From Rotaria socialis (lineage: Eukaryota; Rotifera; Eurotatoria; Philodinida; Philodinidae), in contig CAJNYU010003363.1 in the NCBI GenBank assembly GCA_905331475.1, forward strand, positions 80,903 to 144,902: a DNA stretch of 64,000 nt. The letters are read 5' to 3'. Positions 47,901-58,403 of the stretch are shown here, one piece after another (the first letter of the stretch is position 1; each line of letters opens with the position of its first letter). Under the pieces are notes generated by a model, which was not told the origin of the DNA, did not search any database, and was given only the letters and a program-made list of their open reading frames with translations. Both the position numbers and the translations under genes were made by a program.

Positions 47901-50492
47901 CAAGATAATCTGACCAAGCAGACTAAAATTTAAAAACAAATGAACAGCCAACATTACCGATCGACCAAACGAAATGTAAAATCTACTTTAACATGATTTT
48001 TATTTAACACATGATAGAGCATTTGTCCTATTAACCACATGAGCCAATCGCGGCCAATGCCATAGACAGGTCCTGGGAAGGATGCAATCTGAATAATGCA
48101 AAGAAAAATAATTGTAAGCCAAAACAAAAAATTAATTAACCTTCAGATTAATTGTATTAAGAATACCACTTAACGTTATACAAACATTTTGTACGTAGAC
48201 TAATACAATATGTGCTGTTACAGTCCATAAATGTAATTGACCTTTTGCAGCGAAAATAAAAATAAATCGATAAGTTATTAAGAAAACAATCAATTTGACT
48301 AACCTTCGAAATCTTGAATTTTATTTGTTTCCAATATATTCCAAATTAATAAATCAGCTAATGATTCTTCAATTGCAGTAATTCGTTGTTTTACCTTGAA
48401 TAATATTTATTAACGAAAATTACGAGAAGGAACATTTTTTTTTTCTTCTTGTTATTTACATTACGTGCAATACCAACGAGACTAAATGCAAGGTCGCGTG
48501 AATTGAGTTGTTTTATTACATAACAAAATAGTTCTGTTTGCGGCTGTACTTGAGCCTGAAATACAGACGTAAAAACAGAATAGAAAAAACAAACATTAAA
48601 CTTACTCGATCGAATGGTAATGGAGCAGTTTGATGAAATTTTAATTTGATATAATGTAAACGCCATAGTATAGAAGCATAATTTGAATAACCAACGATTG
48701 GATAGAGCATATCTCGACCTTTGTAAAAAAAAAAAAAAAGAAATCAAATATTTACATTGACTGTCAAGATTATTCAATCAGGTTGATTTTCAATTTTTTC
48801 TATTGTTATCGGCACTGATAAAAATTCAAAAAGAAATCTTTGTCGGAGCTCTCAAAAAAACATTAAAACTGTGGTTTCTTTTTTAACTCCTGGAATTTTT
48901 TAAGACGGTTTTTTTTATTTTGAGATGTATCATTTGTACAGAATATAGAAAAGTTATTTTTCTCTTTCTTTGCGAATATCACTTTTTTTAACTTTGGTAA
49001 TATCGATATATCCTATGGAAAACATAGCGTAGAAAGCTGTAAACCATTGTTCAAAGAGATCCTACTTGACAAGCTATCACATCGTTCAAAAATAAAAACA
49101 TTTAGCATTAATGACTGTGGGAAAATATCTGGTACACTATTGCTTACCGGTTATAGAGACAAGCTGAGCAGTTGGCCGAAATGAATCGATAAATTTCAAA
49201 ATTAAACTAGAGAAACACTGAAATAAAAGAATTATGCATTTTTTTCTTGTATTCTTGAAATGTATTATTGAATATTTACCGGTGGATAAGGATTTTCTGG
49301 TTTACCCCACGGTAATGTTTGTTTGATTTCATTCTGTATAAAATAACTTAACTGAAGATTATTGTCGGGATTCATAATAAGAGCAACAAGCTAAATGTAA
49401 ATAAATAAGTCCAGTTGGAAATCTAAATTTCATTTCTCATTTTCGTTACCGTATAAAATTTGAATACTTTTTCAATGTCTTGCAATGGAGTGTACGACAT
49501 GAGCATTTGAACTTTTTCTAATAACTGCTTAAAAATATCCCGAATACCCTTTAAAATAAAATAAGAAACATTTTTCTAGCTCTTGATTAACAAAGATAAT
49601 TCGTTCCACTAGAGAATTTCAAATTAGCACTACAACAAATTACCTATTTTTTTCTAAGCAATCTATACTGATTTCAGTCGGAGAGTAGTAAATCGAAGTC
49701 TATTTTTTTATCTTTCTAGTATGCGTGTAATAAAAGAAAAATGTTATCTCAATAGACTAGTTTTTTTTTCTCGGTTTCTTCCTTTCGACTTAGTATAGGT
49801 CTGTTTAAAAAAAGAATCGGTTGTAACTCAACATAGTGTGTAATTTTTTTTGTCATGCTTTTGTTACTATTTTTCTCATAATATTCGCATCGTTTCGTTT
49901 TCGTCTTCTTACTTTATAATCTGGAAAGCGTACAAGAAATTGAAGTAGATCCATAGCTGAATTCCATATCAATGCTGGCAAACTAAAATTCATGCGTGGA
50001 TGTTGTAAAAGACCTTCTGCGAACGGTCTTAATGAAAACAAAAACAGAAAAACTTTTCCAATTTCAGATTCTATTTTATTTTTATTACTTTGCTAAAGAT
50101 GGTTGAAATTCAACCATTTTTTTAAGTAATTTATTAATCGTGTACATCCGTGGTGCATTTGTTGAATCCATAAATAATTCTACAAATGGACGAACAAATG
50201 CTGTTGTATTATCCTAGAATGAACGTATTCGTAGAAGAAGAAAAAATTATCTGATCAATTTTGTTATACTCTATTGGTGTTTTGTTCGCGCATCTTTGTT
50301 CGCACGACATTTATGACATGTTCAGTTAATGTTTCAATATCTTGTACATTTGATAGAAGTCCACTAATTTCACTTGAACCATCAAGTCCCTGAATACAAG
50401 AAAAAATATTTTCGATAATAAAACTATTGGATATTAAAACCTACAAGTGCTCGTCTACATGCCAAATAAATTGTTTCATCAACATTGGCCAT
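41983..50492 (-). CDS. MED23: Mediator complex subunit 23
   Basis: Tail-module subunit of Mediator, linking DNA-bound activators to RNA polymerase II in the nucleus. Roughly two dozen short minus-strand exons run from ATG 50492 (MANVDETIYLACRRAL) to the stop at 41983. The C-terminal block FLYHIKYIVVGDAIRDRIE...NNLHCEKLRSRLHF aligns with the vertebrate FLYHMKYMFTGDSV region. Exon 47534-47015 carries SLDAMSAHVKCLVARQ and RAQLLQQFSSILASP, and exon ~46193-46010 carries KESEEINKVFILCIARS; both match the middle of vertebrate MED23. HSIWLHGSISHLQPFL (42.7 kb) matches the conserved AVWHHSSIGQLSLIPKFL segment. The tail is Ser/Gln-rich. The ATG follows a 3' splice site by two bases (TTTTTGTAG|ATATG), 240 nt below the Jun stop, so it may be the downstream gene of an operon. 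One intron carries a MULE remnant. Not every exon boundary was resolved. Confidence 0.9.
46384..46980. mobile_element. Defective Mutator-like element (MULE) in a MED23 intron
   Basis: A 597-bp element flanked by a perfect 9-bp direct repeat, GAGATATAG (46375-46383 and 46981-46989), the duplication length typical of MULEs. The ends are imperfect inverted repeats of about 35 bp: left GTGTGCCGTAGAAAGACCG, right (reverse complement) GGTTGGCCGTAGAAAGGCCG. The right sub-terminal part is a degenerate tandem array of about 17 bp units (TTTCGATATTTTTC-like, about 46835-46965). The interior contains a FLYWCH-like coding remnant on the minus strand. Transposase is absent, so it is non-autonomous. Confidence 0.85.
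46451..46666 (-). pseudogene. FLYWCH zinc-finger remnant inside the MULE
   Basis: A 71-codon frame containing FIQSQKGKPFIVSDKYIF followed by a Lys/Thr-rich stretch and a Cys. This matches the first half of a FLYWCH finger (F..S..GK..LV.DGY.F...). The Trp-Arg-Cys and later Cys/His positions are not preserved. FLYWCH fingers commonly accompany MULE transposases. It sits between MED23 exons whose protein sequence joins without it, so it is not MED23 coding sequence. Confidence 0.65.
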
Positions 50493-50733
50493 ATCTACAA
50501 AAATCCACATTATCTCTTTGTTGTTATAGGTGTAAATATTAGGTCCTTTTTATTCCATTCATTTATTTACACGAAATGAAAAACAAACGCGTTAAACCAA
50601 TATCAGAGAAAAAACTGTTCGAATAGGTTTGTTTTATAATTTCAAATACACAGTAGGTGTGTTACAAAGAGGAAAAAAACAAAATATTATGACTACATGT
50701 TGTCTATGAAATCGAAATAGACAAGTAATGAAT
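50493..50733 (-). promoter_or_regulatory. Jun-MED23 intercistronic region with candidate trans-splice acceptor
   Basis: On the minus strand, two AATAAA motifs (plus 50562-50567 and 50549-50554) follow the Jun stop. The 3' splice site TTTTTGTAG (AG at 50496-50495) lies about 55 nt later, two bases before the MED23 ATG. No upstream 5' exon is needed to code. The layout matches spliced-leader operons. Confidence 0.55.
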
Positions 50734-52033
50734 CTATGATAAAACGGATCCAGTCGTCATTAATGTACATCCTTGTAGTTGATGTTCTTGCAATTGACGT
50801 TCTAATCTTGTTATATCCGTTTTCAGACGGTCGGCTGTATTTGATAAATCTTTATTCTTCTCTTGTAAATCATTAACACGTTTTTGTAATTCAGCGATAC
50901 GTGTTAATTTTCTAGTACGACATTTTTGTGCTGCCTAAAACATAAAATTTTGATATTATTTTGTTTTTTGATATTGATTGAACAATGACCTGTCGATTTC
51001 GTTCACGTTTCTTTTCTTTTTTTAATACTTCATTGTGTTCCAAACTAATACGTTCTATCGAAGAATTTCCATTATTTGTTCGTGATGTTGGAACATGTTG
51101 CGGTTCATCTTTAACTTTATTTAACATAATTGTACTATGAGACAGATGAGATGTCATTGGACTCTGTGCTGATGATGATATTGCTGAATTCGACGATTCA
51201 TTACCGTTCATTGATGCATCCATGGATGAGGATATCGAACGATTACGTGTTAACATGTCTTGCTGTTGCTGTTGTTGTTGTTGTTGCTGCTGCTGTTGTT
51301 GTGGTGCCATACGGTTTGTAAGATATGTTATAATTTGCTCTTGAACTTGAGTTTGATTTTGTAAATCGACACTTGTTGGTGTTGATGCTGTTATAGCTTT
51401 TTGTAAAGCTTGTGTTAATTGATTAAGTTGTTCGGTATTTGCCATAAGACGTTGTTCATCACCAAGACCTGATGATAATTGCTGTATTAAATGATGAGCA
51501 TCGGATGGTAAAACAATGTACTGACGAGGTGTATTATCTGTATGCATTTGCTGTTGTTGCGAATTAAGCAATTCTTCAAGGATTTTAACACCTGATATGA
51601 AAAAAATAAAGACATTCTATATACATGCATAATTGATTCTATTGATTTTAATCATACCTGGTGATGGTTGTGCATCAGCAGCAAATGTTATATTGTTTGC
51701 TTGCTGAATTGAAATTCCATTCATCAGATCTGGTGTTTGTAATTGAACAGTGGGTGTTGTGCTTGAAATAATCGTATAATTTCGTAGTTTTTCATCTAAT
51801 TCTGGTGTATTTAGAATTAATTTATTATAATCACTCGGTGTTAATAAGATAGAGTTCGGCATTCGATGGCCACCAAGTTGTAAGGTACTGGGCCGAGATG
51901 AACTGGGTACTATACGAGAAGGTGGTGGTGACATATTAGTTGTTGTGCAAACGGTTTCATTTTGGGCAACAAACGATAAATTTGGTTCAACTTGGTGAAC
52001 ATCTTGATCGTTTTTTGATGTATGGTCGTTCAT
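50734..52033 (-). CDS. jun: Jun / AP-1 bZIP transcription factor
   Basis: Nuclear sequence-specific activator that dimerises through a leucine zipper and binds AP-1 sites. Three minus-strand exons, 52033-51658, 51591-50990 and 50934-50734, give 392 residues. The basic region KKEKKRERNRQAAQKCRTRK is split by the last intron at RNRQ|AAQKC. It is followed by a heptad zipper (LQKRVNDLQEKNKDL, ADRLKTDITRLERQL) and the Jun-specific C-terminal box EHQLQGCTLM, corresponding to the vertebrate HVNSGCQLM. A segment LNTPELDEKLRN resembles the Jun transactivation motif ASPELERL. A poly-Gln run precedes the basic region. The middle donor is GTCATT, a weak match to consensus. ATG 52033 is the first in frame after a 3' splice site (GATTAG), so the leader may be spliced. 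Confidence 0.92.
51260..51302 (-). repeat. CAG/CAA repeat encoding poly-Gln in Jun
   Basis: Mixed CAG/CAA run encoding 14 consecutive glutamines, located between the transactivation and bZIP regions. A likely length-variable site. Confidence 0.9.
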
Positions 52034-53019
52034 AGTACTAATCAATTGGGAAATATAGACTTGAATTCAAATAGAGAAAAGTATACTCACACACACACAG
52101 AGGTAGCGGTAAGAATACAAAAGGAAGTATATAAACTATATTTTTTCCTTGATATGCAAACCTTCTTTTTGATCACACGAATAATAGAGCAAAGCAAAAA
52201 GAGAAAAAGTGTATTATATGACGCAGCAGTTTCAATGGTGAAGAAAGAGAAACAAATGCGCGGGTGGGCAAACTAAGCGTAAGAAAAGTGCTGTAGACGA
52301 ATGAGAGAAGAAAGGCAAATACAAAAAAAATCAAACATGACTCATAAAAAAAACCAATGGTTCTTTTCTTTGAGTCATTCGTCAAGAATATTATTGGTGA
52401 AAAAAAATTATAAAATTTTAAACGAATTAATTATTAATATTTCTTAAATGAAAAATTATAAAATTTTGAATATATCCAAGAAAAGAATTTCTCACTGGCG
52501 AGCGTCATCTATAGGAAATGCAGTCATTGATACAACACATAGGTTTTATTAGCTTATTTTACAGCCGCAGCAATGTTCACTTGGATAGTTTCTTTCTTTT
52601 TGAAGCTTTCATTGATTGAAGATGATTCATTGAGAGAAAATATGCACATGATGAAGGAAAATATGACTCCTACGATAATTTACTTCTTTCCAGTGTTATT
52701 ATATTTTTAAATACTAGATGCGTACTTCAGCAAGCAAATTTTCCTGAATCGATAAAAGATTTCTAAAATAAAAAATTAATTTATCAATTTCTCACGTTCA
52801 GATCTACTAATGAATACAATAATGATTTGATTGTGCACAAAAAAATAAAAATAAAAATAAAAATACAATTGTTCTCAATAATAAAACACTGATATATTTC
52901 AAACACGCAAGAATAATTATAAAATTGTTGAAAAAATATCGTTGAATTTTTGCTACGACTTACACCATGTTTATAGTTCGAAGTAGATGATTATAGTTTT
53001 GTATACAAGTATTACTTTA

Positions 53020-53397
53020 CAGGGTGGCCAGATCAAAAATTGAAAAATCAAAAAATTTTTTATAAAAATCAGAAAATGATCAGAAAGATCATTTTTTTGT
53101 GAAAGGTTCAACCAGATAAGATTTTCGAAATCAAGAAAAGAAATGTATCAAATTCTAGTGCACTGCTGTAGCTGAAGTTGCCTATATATATATAAGTCAG
53201 AAGTTATCAACGGATAATTGAGAAAAACAAGGTGCCGCAAAATACATCTATAATAGTAATGTGTTATAATTGTACTGGAATGCACTAGCAAAACTGGGAT
53301 CTGAAATAGTCTTGAATTCGGAAAAAATCAGAAGAAATTCGGAAAGGACTTCAAATTTCAGAATTTTCCCTACTTTTCAGAAGATCTGACCACCCTG
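53020..53397. mobile_element. MITE-like element with hAT-type termini
   Basis: 378 bp bounded by inverted repeats CAGGGTGGCCAGATC and GATCTGACCACCCTG (14 of 15 matching). The CAGGG start is typical of hAT termini. The flanks ATTACTTT (53011-53018) and ATTACTTA (53398-53405) form an imperfect 8-bp duplication. The interior is A/T-rich with several GATCAGAAA-like inverted motifs and no coding capacity. Confidence 0.75.
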
Positions 53398-54737
53398 ATT
53401 ACTTACTCGGATAGCTTTCCGATTCTCTAAGTGACAAAATCGATTAACGAATCTGCCAGTGTGAATTGCAGATTTTGCTTCATAAATAAAATATGATATA
53501 CTGTACAATAAAACGAGATAAAACTGCTAGAGTTTTATAAGCATCAAAAATTTTACAGGAAGAAGTCTTTGCTATTCTTCTCTTTCTTCAATCGGAGAAA
53601 ATAATTCCTAGTGAAATTTCAATGCTTAAAAAAGATCCTTAAAGTACCATATAAACCAAAATAATAGGAAAGAAACATGTCCTTTGTCTGCACTGAACAG
53701 TAATACATTGGGTTGCTTTGACAAAACTTTGATCAAGAAAAATAAAACAGGGTCACTATGTCATTATTTATATACTTGTTGTAAATAGCGACATATATTT
53801 TTCTGTTCTGAGAAATGTTGCTCTTTATTCTTCATTCCATAGTATTTGAAATTAAGGTAGCTTTGCAATCTAGCGGAATCCACGCTGTCACTCGTTTTCT
53901 CGGATAATTATGTTCGGTTTACGAAAAGCGGTAGTAAGCAGTAAGTAAATCAAAACTAGTAAGCAAAAAAAAATGATTGCTCTGTCTAAATGAACATATC
54001 ATTCATGATGAAATCATCATTATCGCCTATAGTTGGAAACTGTGTGGAACTCACATGTATTGTTTTTTTTTGCACCTATTCTATCAAGATCAAACAATAA
54101 ATAAAGGAATGCTAAAAATTGAACTCGAACAATATCAAGTTTCTAATTGATTTTGACTCATTAAATTAAAGCAATATTTACAAAGCAAAAGAACCAATAT
54201 CAACTCGCATTCGAACATGTTAGATATACAATCCACGAAAACGCTGACGAAAAAATATTTACATGTTAATTTATCAAAAATAGAATTTTGGTTTACTGCA
54301 ACTATTATCATAGAGATCACATACTTATTTATCGAGTAGCAAAGCACTGCATAGATCAAAGAAGGTTATTGTGATTAATCCGTAGCCAGCGAAGTGCATT
54401 TCTTAAGGTATTTTGTCATATTGTTGCAATATCATATCGTAATAATTCCATTGATTACAAAAAATTAATAATAATTCTCAGGCGTATCTGATTTAATATT
54501 ATTCCAGGCTTAGTTCTCAATCGTGATTATTAATGCACTCGAGCATATTTGAATTAGGGGTCGTATCATTCATTGCAATCTTCTTACAAGCAATATAAAT
54601 AATAATGTAATTATTACAATTATTGATATTATTTTAGCCTGGTTAATCCCTAACTCGCCAGATTTTGTCCTGCAAGTACAATAATAAAACAGCAATACAC
54701 TTGCACAATTGAAATACTGAATCCAAAATCACTCGAC

Positions 54738-55028
54738 TACCCAGGTCGAACATTCCGGGGACCGGAACCCGTAGGATACTCCAGGGAATATGCGGGAAAG
54801 TCACCATATCCTGCCAGAAAACACGGGAAATCGCTGAAACATGGAAGCAGTATTCCGGTCAAAAATACGGCCGGACTTTTCCGGCGAATTCCTGTCAAGT
54901 TCCGGTGCTTTCCGGCAGGAATTGATCGGAAATCATCGGAAAAATTTCCAACCGGAATACTGCTTCCACAAAATCAACGGAACTACTCGGAACCGGCCGT
55001 TTCCAGACCGGACTGTTCGACCTGGGTA
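54738..55028. mobile_element. Fold-back MITE with nested inverted repeats
   Basis: 291 bp with outer inverted repeats TACCCAGGTCGAACATTCCGG and its partner (20 of 21 matching; 54738-54758 and 55008-55028). There is a perfect internal 18-bp inverted pair TGGAAGCAGTATTCCGGT (54842-54859 and 54952-54969) and further CCGG-rich palindromic pieces. The short direct repeat CTCGA flanks it (54732-54736 and 55029-55033). It is clearly more GC-rich than its surroundings. No coding capacity. Confidence 0.85.
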
Positions 55029-56529
55029 CTCGAAATTACTTCAAAATATTTCAATAATACTAGAAGTTATTGAAACACACGAAAGGTTTGATTCAATGAT
55101 ACCAAACTGTTCACCTTTATACGTATGCGGTTGTAACTCAGACAAATGACGAGCTCTTGTATTTACACGGATACATGTGCTAACTACTATTGATCTTATT
55201 CGTTTTCAGTAAAAACAAAGCATAAACTAAAATATTTTCACAAAATAGATTGCACTATTTTCGCTGTACATTTCGAATACAGAGTTCAGAGACTCGCAAA
55301 ATCTAGTACTGACATACACAAAACAAGCTAAAAATAATTGCACAGGAGTAGTTGTTGTTCTTCTTCATCGTTCTATCATCATAAACACGATGCCATCAAA
55401 TCATCATTTTTGTATCGTGATCATTTATTGATACACAAAGCTTCGATCATGCAAAGATACGCGTGATTAACAACCGACAACTTTTACATAATAAGAATTC
55501 GTACAAAGAGCGTTCACATGGGCACTTAATTGAACAACAAAAAATTGTATATCATACTGATTATTTGAAGTCGAATCGATTGCTTTAGGTAATCAGTAAA
55601 TCACTTATTGACTTTCCAGAAAACATAGGGCAGTCATAATCTTAGCCCAATATTTTCGTATACAATCGCAGTTTATTGTTAAACTACCATGCGTCAGCAG
55701 CTTGTTTTTCAATGTAAAAAAAAACAACGCCAACTATAAATAGTAAACATTCGCTTAGAAAACCGAAATTTGGTCTGTGTATAATCCATCAAAGTTACAT
55801 TTACTTAATTAGATCAAAGATAGTATCTACTTCATTCGGTTCTTTCAATTTTGTCTTGATAGATGTTTTTTGGCAAATTTTATTGTACCAGATGTGAATA
55901 AAAAATAACTCTATTCTTGTGAAGATATTGAATTTTTCTTGCCAGCACAGCGATTTCTCGGATACAATATGCCACCATATATATATATATATATATTATG
56001 AAAAGAACACCAATGGCAATCGGCATATTTTCTGTCGAAACTAATTTCTATTATTATTTATAAAGCATTATACCGCGACATTATCAACAACGTAACTTTA
56101 GTTTTACGAGAATATTCTTTAACATAAGCAAAAACAATGTTCATTATTACTGAAATATTTTTCATTTAAAAACTTTCCAGTTTAAAAAGTAATATCACCA
56201 CATTTTTATTTTTTCATAACATGACAAACAAAACGATTCAGAATACACACAAATATACTTATGAAATAACGTATATGTAAATAAAACAGCTAATCATATT
56301 TATTGATAAGATGATGTCCAACAAAAGATGAAGAATGCAAAGTTAAAATAGCGAATATTATGTGTGTGTTAATTTAGAAGATGAGTAGTTTTTTCTTGTC
56401 AAAAGCTCACGGTTTCTAAATATGAATAATACGAGATTCCATTTATCAACACAAAAAAATAATAAATAAATAAAGGTTTTCTACGGAATATATATTTTTT
56501 ATTTTCCTTTCTATCTTTTTCATGATTCG

Positions 56530-58273
56530 CTAAATGCGTACTTGTTCATTAGGTGATGTTGCTTTCACTTTCTTTTCCCATCCATAGAGAAATGTCGCAG
56601 TTATAACTAACATTGTGCCCATAAAGAAAAATCTAAATACATAAACAAAAACGAATCGATATTAAACGAAACGCTGAAATCAATTTCTTACAATGATGGT
56701 GTAAAATCATTTAAAACAAAATACGACACGACCGATGAGAGAATTATTGAAAGAGAAGTTGCAAAACCTTTTACAATATTGTCAGCATATTTAATCACAG
56801 CAGCTATTATTAAACCACCAATGGCCTATAGAACAATGTAATTCAATAGTTAAGATCCTTTTCTTTTTGTTTATTTTCATTACTTGAAGAAAAATAACCA
56901 TCCATACAACTGTTGAATATCCTTGAAAAAAGCCTTTGTCCATAACAGCTCTTGCATCGAATAGAAAAACAATTACTAAACCGAAAATAGTGCCAAATAT
57001 AGCTATAAAACAATAATTTAATTGTTAATAGTGATTTAATGTATGAATTCAAACCTAATTGAATATTTCGAACCCAAACAGAAGTAGGTCCAGTTTTAAG
57101 TATTTTTTCAAAATAAACACCGGCAAAACCCGATGTTAATGTTGCACTTAAAACAGCACCGAAACCAATAAATTGTTGAGCCCATGATTTTTGAATTTGT
57201 GTTGATGCACGTTTAGCTGCTTCATCGGATGATGGCCACTATAAAAGTATTCTTTTTTTAATTCAACAATTTCATTTTTCTCTTACTGTAACAAACGCAA
57301 CACCAATGGCAAGCATACACAATGATACCCATTGATGTTTATCGATTTTTTTGCCAAGCATAAAAACACAACAAAGTGCTGTTGTTAAAATTTTTAATTG
57401 ATATGTCACTTGATACGTAGCAGCATTCAAATAAGATAATGCAATAAAAAGAAGATTATTTTGAATTGCATACAGTCCACTTGGTATTGTTAATTTAAAC
57501 GTTTCAACTGGTTTACTATAGATTTCATCGTTTAACTTTTTCGCCAATCGAACAAACGAACAATCTATTTGAGATAAAAAGAAAAGTGTTTTATTTTCTC
57601 TAGGAGTAGCGAGCAATGACAAGGATCTGTTTGTTTTGTCGGCTTTTTAGAAAAGTGACTTTATTATTAAGTACTGATTGAATGTCATAAAAGACTTCTA
57701 TGTAAAAGAGTTTACTTCTGAAAAAAAAAGAACTTGTATATTATTTCGTTTTCTACACACCTGTTTCAAACCAAACAAGAATCAGACAAATAAATCCTTT
57801 AAGAAATTCTGAAGCAACAATAGCTGTTGATGATATGTATGGTTCTGCTTTCCATGTACGCGAATAACGTAGTAAAAGGACTATGCCAGTTGTTTGAAGA
57901 ATGAGTGCTATCAAACTGACCAATTTGCGATTGTTTGCATTAATTATCTTCAAAACAAAAAATGATAGTTGTAGAAGAATAGTGTTCAATCATTTAATTG
58001 TTAATAGCAGTAATAAGGAGAGAGACAATAAAACTTCAAGTATCATAGATACTTACTGGACGCATTTGTTAGTCAGTTGTCAAGAATAAAATATGTATTT
58101 TTGGTAATAGAGAACAATATATCTAGAGAGTATAAGCAAGCATATTATTTATATAGATTTACGAGCGATATCGTTACGAAGACTTTCAGCAATTTACAAT
58201 TTTAACTTCCCATATAAATTAGACTGACATGTAAAGCCAAACAAAAGACGTTTTCTCTTAAACATACCTCCAT
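56530..58273 (-). CDS. UDP-N-acetylglucosamine-type nucleotide-sugar transporter, SLC35A3-like
   Basis: Golgi multi-pass antiporter that exchanges cytosolic UDP-sugar for luminal UMP, supplying glycosyltransferases. Seven minus-strand exons: 58273-58268 (only Met-Glu), 57947-57761, 57564-57287, 57238-57055, 57002-56884, 56825-56692 and 56632-56530, giving 336 residues against 325 in human SLC35A3. Family blocks are [72 protein letters not shown] and [11 protein letters not shown]. The transporter/UDP-galactose sibling SLC35A2 shares many of these, so substrate is inferred. The two-codon first exon ends GAG|GTATG. Upstream is a 3' splice site TTTCCCTTTCAG (exon start 58299), 103 nt below the DOHH stop, suggesting it is the second gene of an operon. 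Confidence 0.92.
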
Positions 58274-58403
58274 TGTTATTTTTCTTTTGTTTTGCAGATC
58301 TGAAAGGGAAAACTATGTCTTCTATTTAAACAGGCAACCGTCGTTTATACTCTTCTTTTATTTCTTTGAAAGAAATGAAGAAAAAAAATAAAAACATCAA
58401 TGT
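58274..58403 (-). promoter_or_regulatory. DOHH-SLC35A3 intercistronic region with candidate trans-splice acceptor
   Basis: On the minus strand, AATAAA (plus 58362-58357) lies 42 nt after the DOHH stop, and the 3' splice site TTTCCCTTTCAG (AG at 58301-58300) follows about 57 nt later. Only 130 bp separate the two coding regions, too little for an ordinary promoter plus terminator. This matches the spacing of spliced-leader operons. Confidence 0.65.

Larger units (their letters stand above)
52034..56529. other. Intergenic region between the Jun promoter and the SLC35A3 3' end
   Basis: About 4.5 kb without a recognisable gene. It holds two MITE-like elements (53020-53397 and 54738-55028), an (ACAC)n stretch near 52090, an (AT)n run at 55978-55997 and otherwise AT-rich sequence. 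The first few hundred bases above 52033 should contain the Jun promoter. Confidence 0.55.

Noticed and set aside
54841-55149. Plus-strand 102-codon frame
   Set aside because: It lies across the fold-back MITE and its flank; the frame is a by-product of CCGG-rich repeats.
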